From: G051903925 sp051903925
GTDB lineage: Bacteria; Pseudomonadota; Alphaproteobacteria; Zavarziniales; Zavarziniaceae
NCBI RefSeq assembly: GCF_051903925.1
Contig: NZ_CP173678.1
Coordinates: 3,720,001 to 3,784,000, forward strand
DNA: 64,000 bases
Reading direction: 5' to 3'
Shown one piece after another: positions 1 to 8,078 of the stretch (its first letter is position 1; every line of letters begins with the position of its first letter). The translations under genes were made by a program, and so were the position numbers. The notes under the pieces were generated by a model. That model saw nothing but the letters and a program-made list of their open reading frames with translations, did no database searches and was not told the origin of the DNA.

Positions 1-17
1 TGAGCACCTCCGCCGTC

Positions 18-1385
18 ATGACCCCTGCGCCAGCCGCCTGGCGGCCAGAGATCCGGGCCATGCTGGCACTGGCGTGGCCACTGATGCTGACCAACCTGGG
101 GCAGCTGCTGATCGCCACGACCGAACTGGTGATCCTGGGCCACATGCACCCCGACGCGCTGGCCGCCGGTTCCCTGGGCGCCATGGTCGCGCATGCCTTC
201 TTCGCCCTGGGCTTCGGCCTGGCGGCGGCGACGGCGCCCATGATGGCGCAGGCCGTGGGGGCGCGGCGCCATACCTTGCGCGAACTGCGGCGCACGGTGC
301 GCAAGGGGCTTTGGCTGTGCGCCCTGCTGGGCGTCCCCACCATCCTGCTGCTGTCCCAGGCCGAGGCATTCCTGCTGCTGGCCGGGCAGCAGCCGAAGCT
401 GGCTGCCGATGCCGGGCTGTACCTGATGGGCTATGCCTGGGCCCTGCCCCCGGCCTGGGGGTTCATGGTCCTGCGCTCGCTCCTCGCGGTGCGGGAGCGG
501 CCCAAGGCGGCCATGGTGATCTCGATCATCGCGCTGATTCTCAACGCCTTCATCTGCTATGGCCTGGTCTTCGGCGCCTTTGGCCTGCCGCGCCTGGGCA
601 TCCTGGGGGCCGGCATTGCCGGGGCCAGCGCCAATTGGCTGAGCTTCCTGATGCTGCTTGGCTTCGTGCTGGTCGAGCGGCGGTTCCGGCGGCATGCGAT
701 CCTGGGCCGCTGGTGGCGCGCGGACTGGGCCCGCCTGGGCGAACTGATCCGCATCGGCCTGCCGATGAGTGCTGCCATGCTGATGGAAACCTGCGTGTTC
801 GGCGGCGCCGGCCTGCTGATGGGCACGATCAGCACGGCCAGCGTGGCGGCGCACGCCATCGTGATGCAGGTAGCCAGCCTGACCTTCATGGTGCCCCTGG
901 GCATCGCCCAGGCGGCGACAGTGCGGGTCGGCATTGCCGCGGGGCGGCGTGACCGGGCCGGCGTGGGCCTGGCGGGCTGGACGGCACAAGGGATCAGCGC
1001 CGTGTTCATGGGATCGATGGGCCTGGTCCTGTGGCTGGCGCCGGTGCTGCTGATCGGGCTGTTCCTGGACCTGTCGGACCCCGCAACCTGGGAGGCGGCA
1101 CGCATTGCCACGGGCTTCCTGGCGCTCGCCGCCCTGTTCCAGCTGGGCGACGGGGCCCAGGTGGTGGCGGCCGGTGCCCTGCGCGGCCTGAAGGACACGC
1201 GCGTGCCGATGGTGCTGACCGGCATCGGCTATTGGGGCCTGGGCTTCCCCGCTGCCGCGGCCCTCGGCCTGTGGGCGGGGCTGGACGGCTTTGGCATCTG
1301 GATCGGCCTGGCCGGGGCGATCATGGTGCTGGCCTGCCTGATGCTGCATCGCTGGTCGCGGCGCGAGCAGCTGGGCCTGGTCTGA
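18..1385 (+). CDS. MATE family multidrug/toxin efflux transporter
   Basis: Inner-membrane exporter of the MATE family, which couples drug or metabolite efflux to Na+ or H+ influx. The 455-residue product is almost wholly hydrophobic, with about 12 membrane segments in two similar halves, and its length fits NorM-type proteins. The ATG at 18 is the first visible start, but the frame is open to the left edge: bases 1-2 read TG followed by codons for S-T-S-A-V, so an A or G just outside the window would give a start six codons earlier. The substrate cannot be told from sequence. No partner gene follows; the next gene starts 145 bases later. Confidence 0.9.
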   Translation: MTPAPAAWRPEIRAMLALAWPLMLTNLGQLLIATTELVILGHMHPDALAAGSLGAMVAHAFFALGFGLAAATAPMMAQAVGARRHTLRELRRTVRKGLWLCALLGVPTILLLSQAEAFLLLAGQQPKLAADAGLYLMGYAWALPPAWGFMVLRSLLAVRERPKAAMVISIIALILNAFICYGLVFGAFGLPRLGILGAGIAGASANWLSFLMLLGFVLVERRFRRHAILGRWWRADWARLGELIRIGLPMSAAMLMETCVFGGAGLLMGTISTASVAAHAIVMQVASLTFMVPLGIAQAATVRVGIAAGRRDRAGVGLAGWTAQGISAVFMGSMGLVLWLAPVLLIGLFLDLSDPATWEAARIATGFLALAALFQLGDGAQVVAAGALRGLKDTRVPMVLTGIGYWGLGFPAAAALGLWAGLDGFGIWIGLAGAIMVLACLMLHRWSRREQLGLV

Positions 1386-1530
1386 GACCGGTCGGGACTG
1401 TCTTGAACATCGTTCGACCTATCCATTCGGGCTGGTCCTGAACGGCGCCATCCTGTGATGTCGAACATTGTTTTCCCGATCCTCTTCCCGCAGACTTTTG
1501 TCGATAAACGACACGCGGGGAGGGTCGCGG

Positions 1531-2019
1531 ATGCGTCGGTGGCTCTGGGGCATGATACTCGGCCTGGGCATATTGCAGACCCAGGCGCCGGCCTATGCCT
1601 GTGGCGAGGCGGACGACCTCTACAAGCGGGGCCTGTATCCCGAATACATCGAGCAGTTGAAGCAGTTGAGCGAGAACGGTTTCGTCGAGTGCACGTTCAC
1701 GCTTGGCACCGTCTATCGCGACGGCATCCTGGTGCCGCAGGATTACGAGCAGGCGCTGGCCTGGTACAGCTATGCGGCCGAGCAGGGCCATGCCTTTGCC
1801 CAGTTCGACCTGGGCACGATGTTCGACAACGGCAACGGCGTGAAGCAGGACTATCTGGAGGCCGCGCGCTGGTACCAGCGCTCGGCCGACCAGGGCTTCA
1901 ACATGGCGCAGTACAACCTGGGCGTGCTGTATGCCGAGGGCCTGGGCGTGCCCAAGGACGAACGCAAGGCGCAGATCCTCTTCGCGCTGTCGACCCGTCC
2001 CTCCGAAAAGCCGCTATGA
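1531..2019 (+). CDS. Exported Sel1-repeat (TPR-like) protein
   Basis: Small periplasmic protein of 162 residues. An N-terminal signal peptide (about residues 1-23, RRWLWGMILGLG core, A-Y-A|C cleavage region) is followed by roughly three Sel1 repeats with the usual alternation of LG.(V/M)(Y/F).(D/E)G and A..W(Y).(S/R)A..QG. Such repeats are protein-binding scaffolds, often in envelope or signalling contexts. I chose the ATG at 1531 because a GGGGAGGG ribosome site lies 7 bases upstream and it opens the signal peptide; an in-frame start at 1468 would put 21 unconvincing residues in front. The two cysteines in the mature part (C-G at its start, C-T-F) could form a disulfide. Function unknown. 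Confidence 0.8.
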   Translation: MRRWLWGMILGLGILQTQAPAYACGEADDLYKRGLYPEYIEQLKQLSENGFVECTFTLGTVYRDGILVPQDYEQALAWYSYAAEQGHAFAQFDLGTMFDNGNGVKQDYLEAARWYQRSADQGFNMAQYNLGVLYAEGLGVPKDERKAQILFALSTRPSEKPL

Positions 2020-2023
2020 GCAA

Positions 2024-2053
2024 CCGCCCGCGCCCTGTTCGGGGCGCGGGCGG
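2024..2053 (+). terminator. Perfect 12-bp hairpin between the Sel1 gene and pyrB
   Basis: CCGCCCGCGCCC (2024-2035) pairs perfectly with GGGCGCGGGCGG (2042-2053) around the loop TGTTCG. It starts five bases after the Sel1 stop codon and ends 50 bases before the pyrB start. No T-run follows, so it may be a U-less terminator or RNA stabiliser for the Sel1 transcript, or a structured leader for pyrB. The pairing is seen directly; the role is inferred. Confidence 0.5.
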
Positions 2054-2103
2054 ACGCACGGCCCTTGATGCGGGCGGGGTCCAAGCCTATACGTCCGGCT
2101 TTG

Positions 2104-3078
2104 ATGCCTGACCCAGCGCCCCCCGCCCCCTCACCCTATCCGCACCGCCACCTGCTCGGGATCGAGGGCCTGTCGGCCCAGACCATCGCAGGGCTGCTGG
2201 ACCTGTCCGAAACCTATGTCGAGCTGAGCCGTCAGGTCGACAAGAAGCGCGCCGTGATGCGCGGCCGGACCCAGATCAACCTGTTCTTCGAAACATCGAC
2301 CCGCACCTCGACCTCGTTCGAACTGGCGGGCAAGCGCCTGGGCGCGGACGTCATCAACATGGCCGTCGCCCGCTCGGCCGTGCAGAAGGGCGAGACGCTG
2401 CTCGACACCGCCCTCACCCTCAATGCCATGCACCCCGACGTTCTGGTGGTGCGGCACGGCGATTCGGGCGCGGTCGAACTCCTGTCGCAGAAGGTCGATT
2501 GCGCCGTCATCAATGCGGGCGACGGCGCCCATGAACACCCGACGCAGGCCCTGCTGGACGCCTTGACCATCCGCCGCCGCCTGGGCCGGCTGGACAACCT
2601 GATCGTGGCGATCTGCGGCGACATTTTGCACAGCCGGGTCGCGCGCTCGAACATCCACCTGCTGCTGGCCACGGGCGCACAGGTCCGCGTCGTGGCACCG
2701 CCCACGCTGATACCCAAGTTCGTGGACCGCCTGGGCGTCAGCGTCTTTCACGACATGCGCGAAGGCCTGCGCGATGCCGACATCGTCATGATGCTGCGCC
2801 TGCAGACAGAGCGGATGCAGGGTGGCTTCGTGCCTTCCTTGCGGGAGTATTTCCACTTCTGGGGCCTGGACCAGGCCAAGCTGGAAGCGGCCAAGCCCAA
2901 TGCCCTCATCATGCATCCTGGCCCAATGAACCGCGGCGTGGAGATCGACAGCGTGGTCGCCGACGACATCAACCGCAGCGTCATCCGGGAGCAGGTCGAG
3001 ATGGGCGTCGCGGTCCGCATGGCCTGCCTCGACGTCCTGACCCGCAACCTGCAGGACGTGGGCGGGGTGTCGCCGTGA
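2104..3078 (+). CDS. pyrB: Aspartate carbamoyltransferase catalytic chain
   Basis: Cytoplasmic enzyme of the second step of de novo pyrimidine synthesis, joining carbamoyl phosphate and L-aspartate to N-carbamoyl-aspartate. The 324-residue product has the carbamoyl-phosphate motif F-E-T-S-T-R-T-S near residues 62-69, the H-P-T-Q motif in the middle, and H-P-G-P-M-N-R-G near the C-terminus. The ATG at 2104 is preferred over the TTG at 2065 and ATG at 2068, which would add a non-conserved tail. The stop overlaps the GTG of the next gene (GTGA at 3075-3078), as expected for a pyrB-pyrC' pair whose products form one complex. Confidence 0.95.
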   Translation: MPDPAPPAPSPYPHRHLLGIEGLSAQTIAGLLDLSETYVELSRQVDKKRAVMRGRTQINLFFETSTRTSTSFELAGKRLGADVINMAVARSAVQKGETLLDTALTLNAMHPDVLVVRHGDSGAVELLSQKVDCAVINAGDGAHEHPTQALLDALTIRRRLGRLDNLIVAICGDILHSRVARSNIHLLLATGAQVRVVAPPTLIPKFVDRLGVSVFHDMREGLRDADIVMMLRLQTERMQGGFVPSLREYFHFWGLDQAKLEAAKPNALIMHPGPMNRGVEIDSVVADDINRSVIREQVEMGVAVRMACLDVLTRNLQDVGGVSP

Positions 3079-4382
3079 CCGCGCCCGCACCGGCCGACGG
3101 CCGCCGCATCGCCTATGTCAACGCGCGGCTGCTGGATCCCGCCACGCGGCTGGACGCACCAGGCGCTCTGCTGACGCAAGGGGGCGAGATCCTGGACGCC
3201 GGGCCGCGCCTGTTCGCCGACGGCATTCCCGCCGATGTCGCGGTGATCGACTGCGGCGGCGACTGCCTGGCGCCCGGCCTGATCGACATGCGCGTATTCA
3301 TCGGCGAGCCCGGCGCCGAGCACATGGAGACGATCGAGAGCGCGAGCAAGGCGGCCGCGGCCGGCGGCATCACGACCATGATCATGATGCCGAACACCGA
3401 GCCGCCGATCGACGAGCCCGCCCTGGTCGACTATGTCGAACGCCGCGCCCGGGTGACCTCGGACGTGCGGGTGCATGCCATGGCCGGCATCACAAAGGGC
3501 CTGGCCGGCAAGGAGATGGCCGAGATGGGGCTGCTGAAGGCGGCGGGCGCCGTCGCCTTCACCGATGGCCGGCACGCCGTGGCGGATGCCCTGGTCCTGC
3601 GCCGGGCGCTGTCCTACGCCACCGGCTTTGGCATGCTCGTCGTGCAGCATGCGGAGGAGCCGCGCCTCTCCACCGGCGCCATGAACGAGGGCGAGGTGGC
3701 AACCCGCCTGGGCCTGCCCGGGATCCCGGCCGCGGCTGAGGCAATCCAGATCGAACGCGACGTGCGCCTGGTCGCCCTGACGGGTGCGCGCTACCACGTC
3801 GCCCAGGTCAGCTGCGCCGACAGCCTGGAGGTCATCCGCGGGGCCAAGGAACGCGGCCTGGCGGTCACCTGCGGCGTGTCCCCCCACCATTTCGCGCTGA
3901 ACGAGACCGCGGTCGCGGAGTATCGCACCTTTGCCAAGACCTCCCCACCGCTGCGGGCAGAGGCGGACCGGCTGGCGATCGTGGAAGGGCTGCGGGACGG
4001 GACGATCGACGTGATCTCGTCCAGCCACGATCCCCAGGACCAGGAAAGCAAGCGCCAACCCTTCGCCCAGGCCGCTTCAGGCGTGATCGGGCTGGAGACG
4101 ATGCTGCCGATCGCGCTTGAACTGCACCTGAACGGCTACCTGTCGCTGCTTGACCTGCTGGCCCGCATGACGATCAACCCGGCGCGTCTGCTGGGGCTCA
4201 ATCGCGGCGTGCTGAAGGCCGGGGCGAAGGCCGACTTCTTCGTCTTTGACCCCGAGGCTCCCTGGATCATCCGGGCCGAGAAGCTGCGCTCCAAGTCCAA
4301 GAATTCGCCCTATGATGGGCGGCCGATCCAGGGCCGTGTGCGGCGCACTGTCGTGGCCGGCCGCACCGTGTTCGGGGGCTGA
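3075..4382 (+). CDS. pyrC: Dihydroorotase-like protein PyrC' (probably non-catalytic)
   Basis: Amidohydrolase-fold protein of 435 residues similar throughout to class I dihydroorotase. The first metal-binding motif, normally D-x-H-x-H after PGLID, reads D-M-R-V-F (residues 71-75), so both histidines are lost. The HVST-type region reads Y-H-V-A-Q-V-S-C with a ligand histidine replaced by Q, and the catalytic S-D-H region reads S-S-S-H-D-P-Q. These losses match the known PyrC' class, which has no dihydroorotase activity but assembles with and stabilises aspartate carbamoyltransferase (described in Pseudomonas). GTG start overlapping the pyrB stop. An active pyrC must lie elsewhere in the genome. 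Confidence 0.88.
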   Translation: MTAPAPADGRRIAYVNARLLDPATRLDAPGALLTQGGEILDAGPRLFADGIPADVAVIDCGGDCLAPGLIDMRVFIGEPGAEHMETIESASKAAAAGGITTMIMMPNTEPPIDEPALVDYVERRARVTSDVRVHAMAGITKGLAGKEMAEMGLLKAAGAVAFTDGRHAVADALVLRRALSYATGFGMLVVQHAEEPRLSTGAMNEGEVATRLGLPGIPAAAEAIQIERDVRLVALTGARYHVAQVSCADSLEVIRGAKERGLAVTCGVSPHHFALNETAVAEYRTFAKTSPPLRAEADRLAIVEGLRDGTIDVISSSHDPQDQESKRQPFAQAASGVIGLETMLPIALELHLNGYLSLLDLLARMTINPARLLGLNRGVLKAGAKADFFVFDPEAPWIIRAEKLRSKSKNSPYDGRPIQGRVRRTVVAGRTVFGG

Positions 4383-4386
4383 GGCG

Positions 4387-4992
4387 ATGATCCTGGACCT
4401 GGTCCTGGCGCTGGTTGGCGGCTATTTCCTGGGCTCCGTCCCATTCGGCCTGGTGCTGACCCGGGCGGCCGGCCTGGGCGACATCCGCAAGATCGGCTCC
4501 GGCAACATCGGCTTCTCCAATGCCCTGCGCACGGGGAACAAGCCGCTGGCCTTTGCCGTCCTGATCCTGGATTCGGGCAAGGGGGCGATCGCGGTCGGCC
4601 TGTTCTGGGCCCTGCTGTCGCGCGATGCGGCAGCGGTTGCCGGCGGGGCCGCCTGCTTCGGCCATTGCTTTCCCGTCTGGCTCGGCTTCAAGGGGGGCAA
4701 GGCGGTCGCCACGTTCCTGGGCACGATGCTGGCCATCGCCTTCCCCGTAGGCCTTGCCTGCTGCGCCGCCTGGGCCGTGATGGCGGCCATCTTCCGCATC
4801 TCGTCCGTCGCCTCGCTGACGGCGGCGCTGGCGGGGCCGATCGCGGCGTACTTCCTGGACGGGCCTGCCATCGTGGCGCTGGCCGCCTTTGGTGCCGCCC
4901 TGATCTGGTCCATGCACCACGGCAACATCCGCCGCCTGCTGTCCGGCACCGAACCGAAGTTCGGCGCCCGCCACAAGGCCCCCCCGGCCTGA
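4387..4992 (+). CDS. plsY: Acyl-phosphate:glycerol-3-phosphate acyltransferase PlsY
   Basis: Integral membrane enzyme that transfers an acyl group from acyl-phosphate to glycerol-3-phosphate, the first step of phospholipid synthesis. The 201-residue protein has about five membrane segments and the three PlsY loops: G-S-G-N-I-G near residues 38-43, G-F-K-G-G-K-A-V-A-T in the middle, and H-H-G-N-I-R-R-L-L-S-G-T-E near the C-terminus. The ATG at 4387 starts four bases after the pyrC' stop, so the gene belongs to the pyrB operon. The earlier in-frame ATG at 4246 lies inside pyrC' and would add an unrelated extension. Confidence 0.93.
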   Translation: MILDLVLALVGGYFLGSVPFGLVLTRAAGLGDIRKIGSGNIGFSNALRTGNKPLAFAVLILDSGKGAIAVGLFWALLSRDAAAVAGGAACFGHCFPVWLGFKGGKAVATFLGTMLAIAFPVGLACCAAWAVMAAIFRISSVASLTAALAGPIAAYFLDGPAIVALAAFGAALIWSMHHGNIRRLLSGTEPKFGARHKAPPA

Positions 4993-5005
4993 CGGACGGC
5001 AACCG

Positions 5006-5512
5006 ATGACGGCCCGGCTGGAAGTCTTCGAAGGCGACATCACGGGTCTCGATGTCGACGCCATCGTGAACGCTGCGAATACAAGCCTGCTGGGCGGCGG
5101 CGGTGTCGACGGGGCCATTCATCGCGCGGCCGGACCAGGGCTTCTCCAGGAATGCCGCACGCTGAACGGCTGCAAGACTGGACAGGCAAGGATCACCGGC
5201 GGGCACCGCCTGAAAGCCCGCTACGTCATCCACACGGTGGGACCGGTCTGGCAAGGTGGGGCGCACAGCGAGGACGCGCTGCTTGCGTCGTGCTACCGCG
5301 AGTCCCTGGCGCTTGCCGGCCGGCACGGCATTGGCTCCGTTGCATTTCCCGCGATCTCCACGGGCGTCTACCGCTTTCCGGTGGACCGGGCGACGAGGAT
5401 TGCGATCGCCGCCGTGCGGGAAGGCCTGGTCCAGGCTGAGTCGTTGCGGCAGGTGATCTTTGCCTGCTTCAGCAGGGACATGGCCGAGCACTATCGCGCC
5501 GCCCTCGCCTGA
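5006..5512 (+). CDS. Macrodomain protein, O-acetyl-ADP-ribose deacetylase type
   Basis: Single macrodomain of 168 residues, likely hydrolysing O-acetyl-ADP-ribose or removing ADP-ribose from proteins in the cytoplasm. The N-terminal G-D-I-T (residues 10-13), the D-A-I-V-N-A-A-N motif (about 18-25), L-L-G-G-G-G-V-D-G-A-I-H (about 28-39) and A-I-S-T-G-V-Y near residue 115 are the hallmark ligand-binding elements of the MacroD/YmdB group. It sits 13 bases after plsY on the same strand, so it is probably the last gene of the pyrB operon. There is no obvious functional link to pyrimidine or lipid synthesis. Confidence 0.92.
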   Translation: MTARLEVFEGDITGLDVDAIVNAANTSLLGGGGVDGAIHRAAGPGLLQECRTLNGCKTGQARITGGHRLKARYVIHTVGPVWQGGAHSEDALLASCYRESLALAGRHGIGSVAFPAISTGVYRFPVDRATRIAIAAVREGLVQAESLRQVIFACFSRDMAEHYRAALA

Positions 5513-5532
5513 CACGATGGGGCACGCGCATC

Positions 5533-5561
5533 TTGCGTTTCGGCTGGGCGTGTCCTAGGTC
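5533..5561 (+). promoter_or_regulatory. Candidate promoter of the GH13 gene
   Basis: TTGCGT (5533-5538), a 17-base spacer and TAGGTC (5556-5561) fit a sigma-70 type promoter placed 46 bases before the start codon. Both hexamers are imperfect, so this is tentative. Confidence 0.3.
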
Positions 5562-5606
5562 CGTCGGCGCATTCAATGCGGCAGTGCTGTCCCCGGAACT
5601 CGATCC

Positions 5607-7214
5607 ATGCCCGCACGAAATCCCCGCAAGACCGAACCGGAAACCCCGTCCGCCCCCGACCCGGCGCTGACGTGGTGGCGGGGGGCGGTGATCTACCAGG
5701 TCTATCCCTGGAGTTTTCGCGACTCGAACGGGGACGGCATAGGCGATCTGGCAGGGGTGACGGCCAAGCTGCCCTATATCGCCTCGCTCAATGTCGACGG
5801 GGTGTGGCTGTCGCCGTTCTTCACCTCGCCCATGCGGGACTTCGGCTACGACATCTCGGACTTCTGCGGGGTCGATCCGCGCTTCGGCACGATCCGCGAT
5901 TTCGAGCGGCTGGTCGCCCGGGCCCACGGCCTGGGGCTGAAGGTCATCATCGACCAGGTCTATTCCCACACGTCCGACCGCCATCCCTGGTTCCAGGAAA
6001 GCCGGGGCAGCCGCACCAACCCGAAGGCCGACTGGTATGTCTGGGCGGACCCGCGGCCGGATGGCAGCCCGCCCAACAACTGGCTGTCCATGTTCGGCGG
6101 CATGGCCTGGGAATGGGACACCCGGCGGCGGCAGTACTACCTGCACAATTTCCTGCGCGAGCAGCCCGACCTCAACCTGTGGAACCCGGAGGTGGAGGCG
6201 GCGGTCTTCGATGTGGCCCGCTTCTGGCTGAACCATGGGATCGACGGGTTCCGCCTGGATGCGGCGAACTTCTATTTCCACGACCGGGACCTGCGCTCGA
6301 ACCCGCCGCGCAAGGTGGCGACACCGGTCAAGGCGGTCGACCTGCAGGAGCAGATCTACAACCGGTCCAGGCCACAGACCCTGGACTTCCTGAGGCGGCT
6401 GCGCGCGTTGATGGAACAGTGGCCCGGCACCTTCGCGGTGGCCGAGATCGGCAGCCACGAGGCGGTCGAACGCATGCGCGAGTACACGTCCGGCCCGATC
6501 CACACCGCCTACAGCTTCATCTTCCTGAAGGACACGTTCGACGCCGCCCATATCCGGGACGTCGTCGAGAAACTGGCCGGCGAGGATGTCTGGCCGTCCT
6601 GGTCGTTCGGCAACCATGACGTCGCGCGCGTCGCCACGCGCTGGGGCGGGGCGGAGCCGCCGGCGGCGTTCCACGCCCTGATCCTGGCCCTCCTGGTCAC
6701 GCTGCGCGGCACGCTGTTCCTCTACCAGGGTGAGGAACTGGGCCTGCCAGAGGCCCGCGTCCCCTTCGGTCGCCTGCGTGACCCCGACGGCATCCGCAAC
6801 TGGCCGGAATGGAAGGGACGGGACGGCTGCCGCACGCCCATGCCCTGGGCGGCCGAGGCGCGCCATGCCGGCTTCAGCGACGGCGAGGCCCAGCCCTGGC
6901 TGCCGGTGGAGCCGCGCCACCGCGGCCTGGCCGTCGACCAGCAGGAACGCGATCCCGCGTCGACCTTGAGCTTCGCCCGCCGCCTGCTGGCCTGGCGCCA
7001 TAGCGTCCCTGCCCTGGTAACGGGCAGCATCCGCTTCCTGGACAGCGTGGACGGCACGCTGCTGATCGAGCGGACCGAAGGTGCGCAGACCGTGCTTGCC
7101 GCCTTCAACCTGACGGACAAGGCCCAGACCGTGACGGCGGCCGGGTCACGCCGCGTGCTCCCGCCTTACGGCTTCCTCTTCCTGGACCCTGTCGGCCACC
7201 GCCTGTTCGAGTAG
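5607..7214 (+). CDS. GH13 alpha-glucosidase
   Basis: Cytoplasmic glycoside hydrolase of family 13, probably cleaving alpha-1,4 or alpha-1,6 glucosides such as maltose, isomaltose or sucrose-related sugars. The 535-residue protein starts its barrel with W-W-R-G-A-V-I-Y-Q-V-Y-P. The catalytic set is visible: nucleophile D218 in G-F-R-L-D-A-A, acid/base E280 in V-A-E-I-G, and D338 in G-N-H-D-V. Region N-G-D-G-I-G-D-L (about 41-48) is the oligo-1,6-glucosidase-like signature. There is no signal peptide. It stands alone, without a transporter or regulator nearby, so the natural substrate is not shown. Confidence 0.93.
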   Translation: MPARNPRKTEPETPSAPDPALTWWRGAVIYQVYPWSFRDSNGDGIGDLAGVTAKLPYIASLNVDGVWLSPFFTSPMRDFGYDISDFCGVDPRFGTIRDFERLVARAHGLGLKVIIDQVYSHTSDRHPWFQESRGSRTNPKADWYVWADPRPDGSPPNNWLSMFGGMAWEWDTRRRQYYLHNFLREQPDLNLWNPEVEAAVFDVARFWLNHGIDGFRLDAANFYFHDRDLRSNPPRKVATPVKAVDLQEQIYNRSRPQTLDFLRRLRALMEQWPGTFAVAEIGSHEAVERMREYTSGPIHTAYSFIFLKDTFDAAHIRDVVEKLAGEDVWPSWSFGNHDVARVATRWGGAEPPAAFHALILALLVTLRGTLFLYQGEELGLPEARVPFGRLRDPDGIRNWPEWKGRDGCRTPMPWAAEARHAGFSDGEAQPWLPVEPRHRGLAVDQQERDPASTLSFARRLLAWRHSVPALVTGSIRFLDSVDGTLLIERTEGAQTVLAAFNLTDKAQTVTAAGSRRVLPPYGFLFLDPVGHRLFE

Positions 7215-7252
7215 CGGGCCACGCATCGCGCCACCGGGTCCGTCGACGCCGT

Positions 7253-7615
7253 CTAACCCCCCGCCTCCCACGCCTTGACCAGGCGGCGGGGGGCCTGGGC
7301 ACGCCATGCGGCGATCAGGACGGCGCGCAGGGTCTGGGGCTCCACCACGTCCAGGCGCACCAGGACCATGGGATAGCCCTCATAATGCGGCGTCGTGAAG
7401 AACACGTCCGGCTCTGCCGCCAGGTAAAGGTCGCGCTCGGCAAAGCCCACCTTGGCGGCCAGCGTCGTGCCGTCCTCCCGCAGGCGGGCCAGGAAGGCCT
7501 TTCCGGCACGCAGGGCGGGGGTGCCGTAGGAGGTCCCTTCCTCCACCCCGAACAGGCCTTGCGCCGCGGACCGTACCTTGGCCCAGGCGGGCGATTGGGC
7601 CATTGTCTCGCTCAT
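7253..7615 (-). CDS. MmcQ/YjbR family protein
   Basis: Small protein of 120 residues in the YjbR fold family, which binds DNA in the structurally characterised members; its biological role is not established. Recognisable parts are the S-Y-G-T-P-A-L-R motif with K-A-F-L-A-R-L (about 27-42), L-Y-L-A-A-E-P-D-V-F-F-T-T-P-H-Y-E-G-Y in the centre and R-R-L-V-K-A-W-E at the C-terminus. Translation from 7615 has a G/A-rich ribosome-site-like GGGGTAGGG upstream on the minus strand; ATG at 7603 is the alternative. The start codon overlaps the start of the divergent cupin gene. It converges on the GH13 gene, 38 bases away. Confidence 0.82.
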   Translation of the reverse strand: MSETMAQSPAWAKVRSAAQGLFGVEEGTSYGTPALRAGKAFLARLREDGTTLAAKVGFAERDLYLAAEPDVFFTTPHYEGYPMVLVRLDVVEPQTLRAVLIAAWRAQAPRRLVKAWEAGG

Positions 7616-7994
7616 GACCAACCCTACCCCGACCGCCACCGGAATCCGCTGCTTCAAGGCGTCCGAGCGACATTTCGAACCCTATATCGGTGATCCGGCC
7701 GACCCCTTGCGGGGCGAGGCACGCATTGCCCGCCTGGTGGGGCCGGAGATCAGCCGCTCCATGGGCGGGGGGATCGTCATCTATGGCCGGCAGACGGCCA
7801 GCTGGGCGCTGCCCTTCGACGAGTTCGTGGTGATCCTGAAGGGGGCCATGCGCGTCGTGTCCGGGGGTGTCACCTACCAGGGCGAGGTCGGCGACGTGCT
7901 GTGGTTCCCGGCCCACACGCCCCTGACCTATGAGATCGACGACGAGGTGACCGTCTTCTATGCGAAGCACCCGGTCGACGCCACCCTGGGTTGA
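7614..7994 (+). CDS. EutQ-like cupin protein
   Basis: Single-domain cupin of 126 residues. The central part (F-V-V-I-L-K-G, G-E-V-G-D-V-L-W-F-P, then T-P-L-T-Y) follows the cupin 2 pattern most like EutQ-type ethanolamine-utilisation cupins, though no other eut gene is near. The usual metal-binding histidines of motif 1 are not obvious, so it may not be a metal enzyme. The chosen ATG at 7614 shares the tetranucleotide CATG with the divergent YjbR start and has no clear ribosome site. The next gene begins 84 bases downstream under its own control region. Confidence 0.72.
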   Translation: MTNPTPTATGIRCFKASERHFEPYIGDPADPLRGEARIARLVGPEISRSMGGGIVIYGRQTASWALPFDEFVVILKGAMRVVSGGVTYQGEVGDVLWFPAHTPLTYEIDDEVTVFYAKHPVDATLG

Positions 7995-8013
7995 TGATTC
8001 CCACCCGCCGACC

Positions 8014-8042
8014 TTGACGACCCCGAACAAAAATCGAACACT
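8014..8042 (+). promoter_or_regulatory. Candidate dprA promoter overlapped by a LexA-type box
   Basis: TTGACG (8014-8019) is a good -35 hexamer. Between it and a weak -10 (around 8037-8042) lies GAAC-AAAAATC-GAAC (8025-8039), the direct-repeat GAAC-N7-GAAC (equivalently GTTC-N7-GTTC) that LexA recognises in alphaproteobacteria, including the typical A/T-rich spacer. The box would cover the polymerase site, as expected for a repressor. Match and position are seen; LexA control is inferred. Confidence 0.6.
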
Positions 8043-8078
8043 GCGACTGTCGGGGAACCCTACAACAGGACGGTCGGC

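Noticed and set aside
1405..1419. GAAC-N7-GACC resembling a LexA box after the MATE gene
   Set aside because: The second half-site is GACC instead of GAAC, and no gene start is within the usual distance in the right arrangement.
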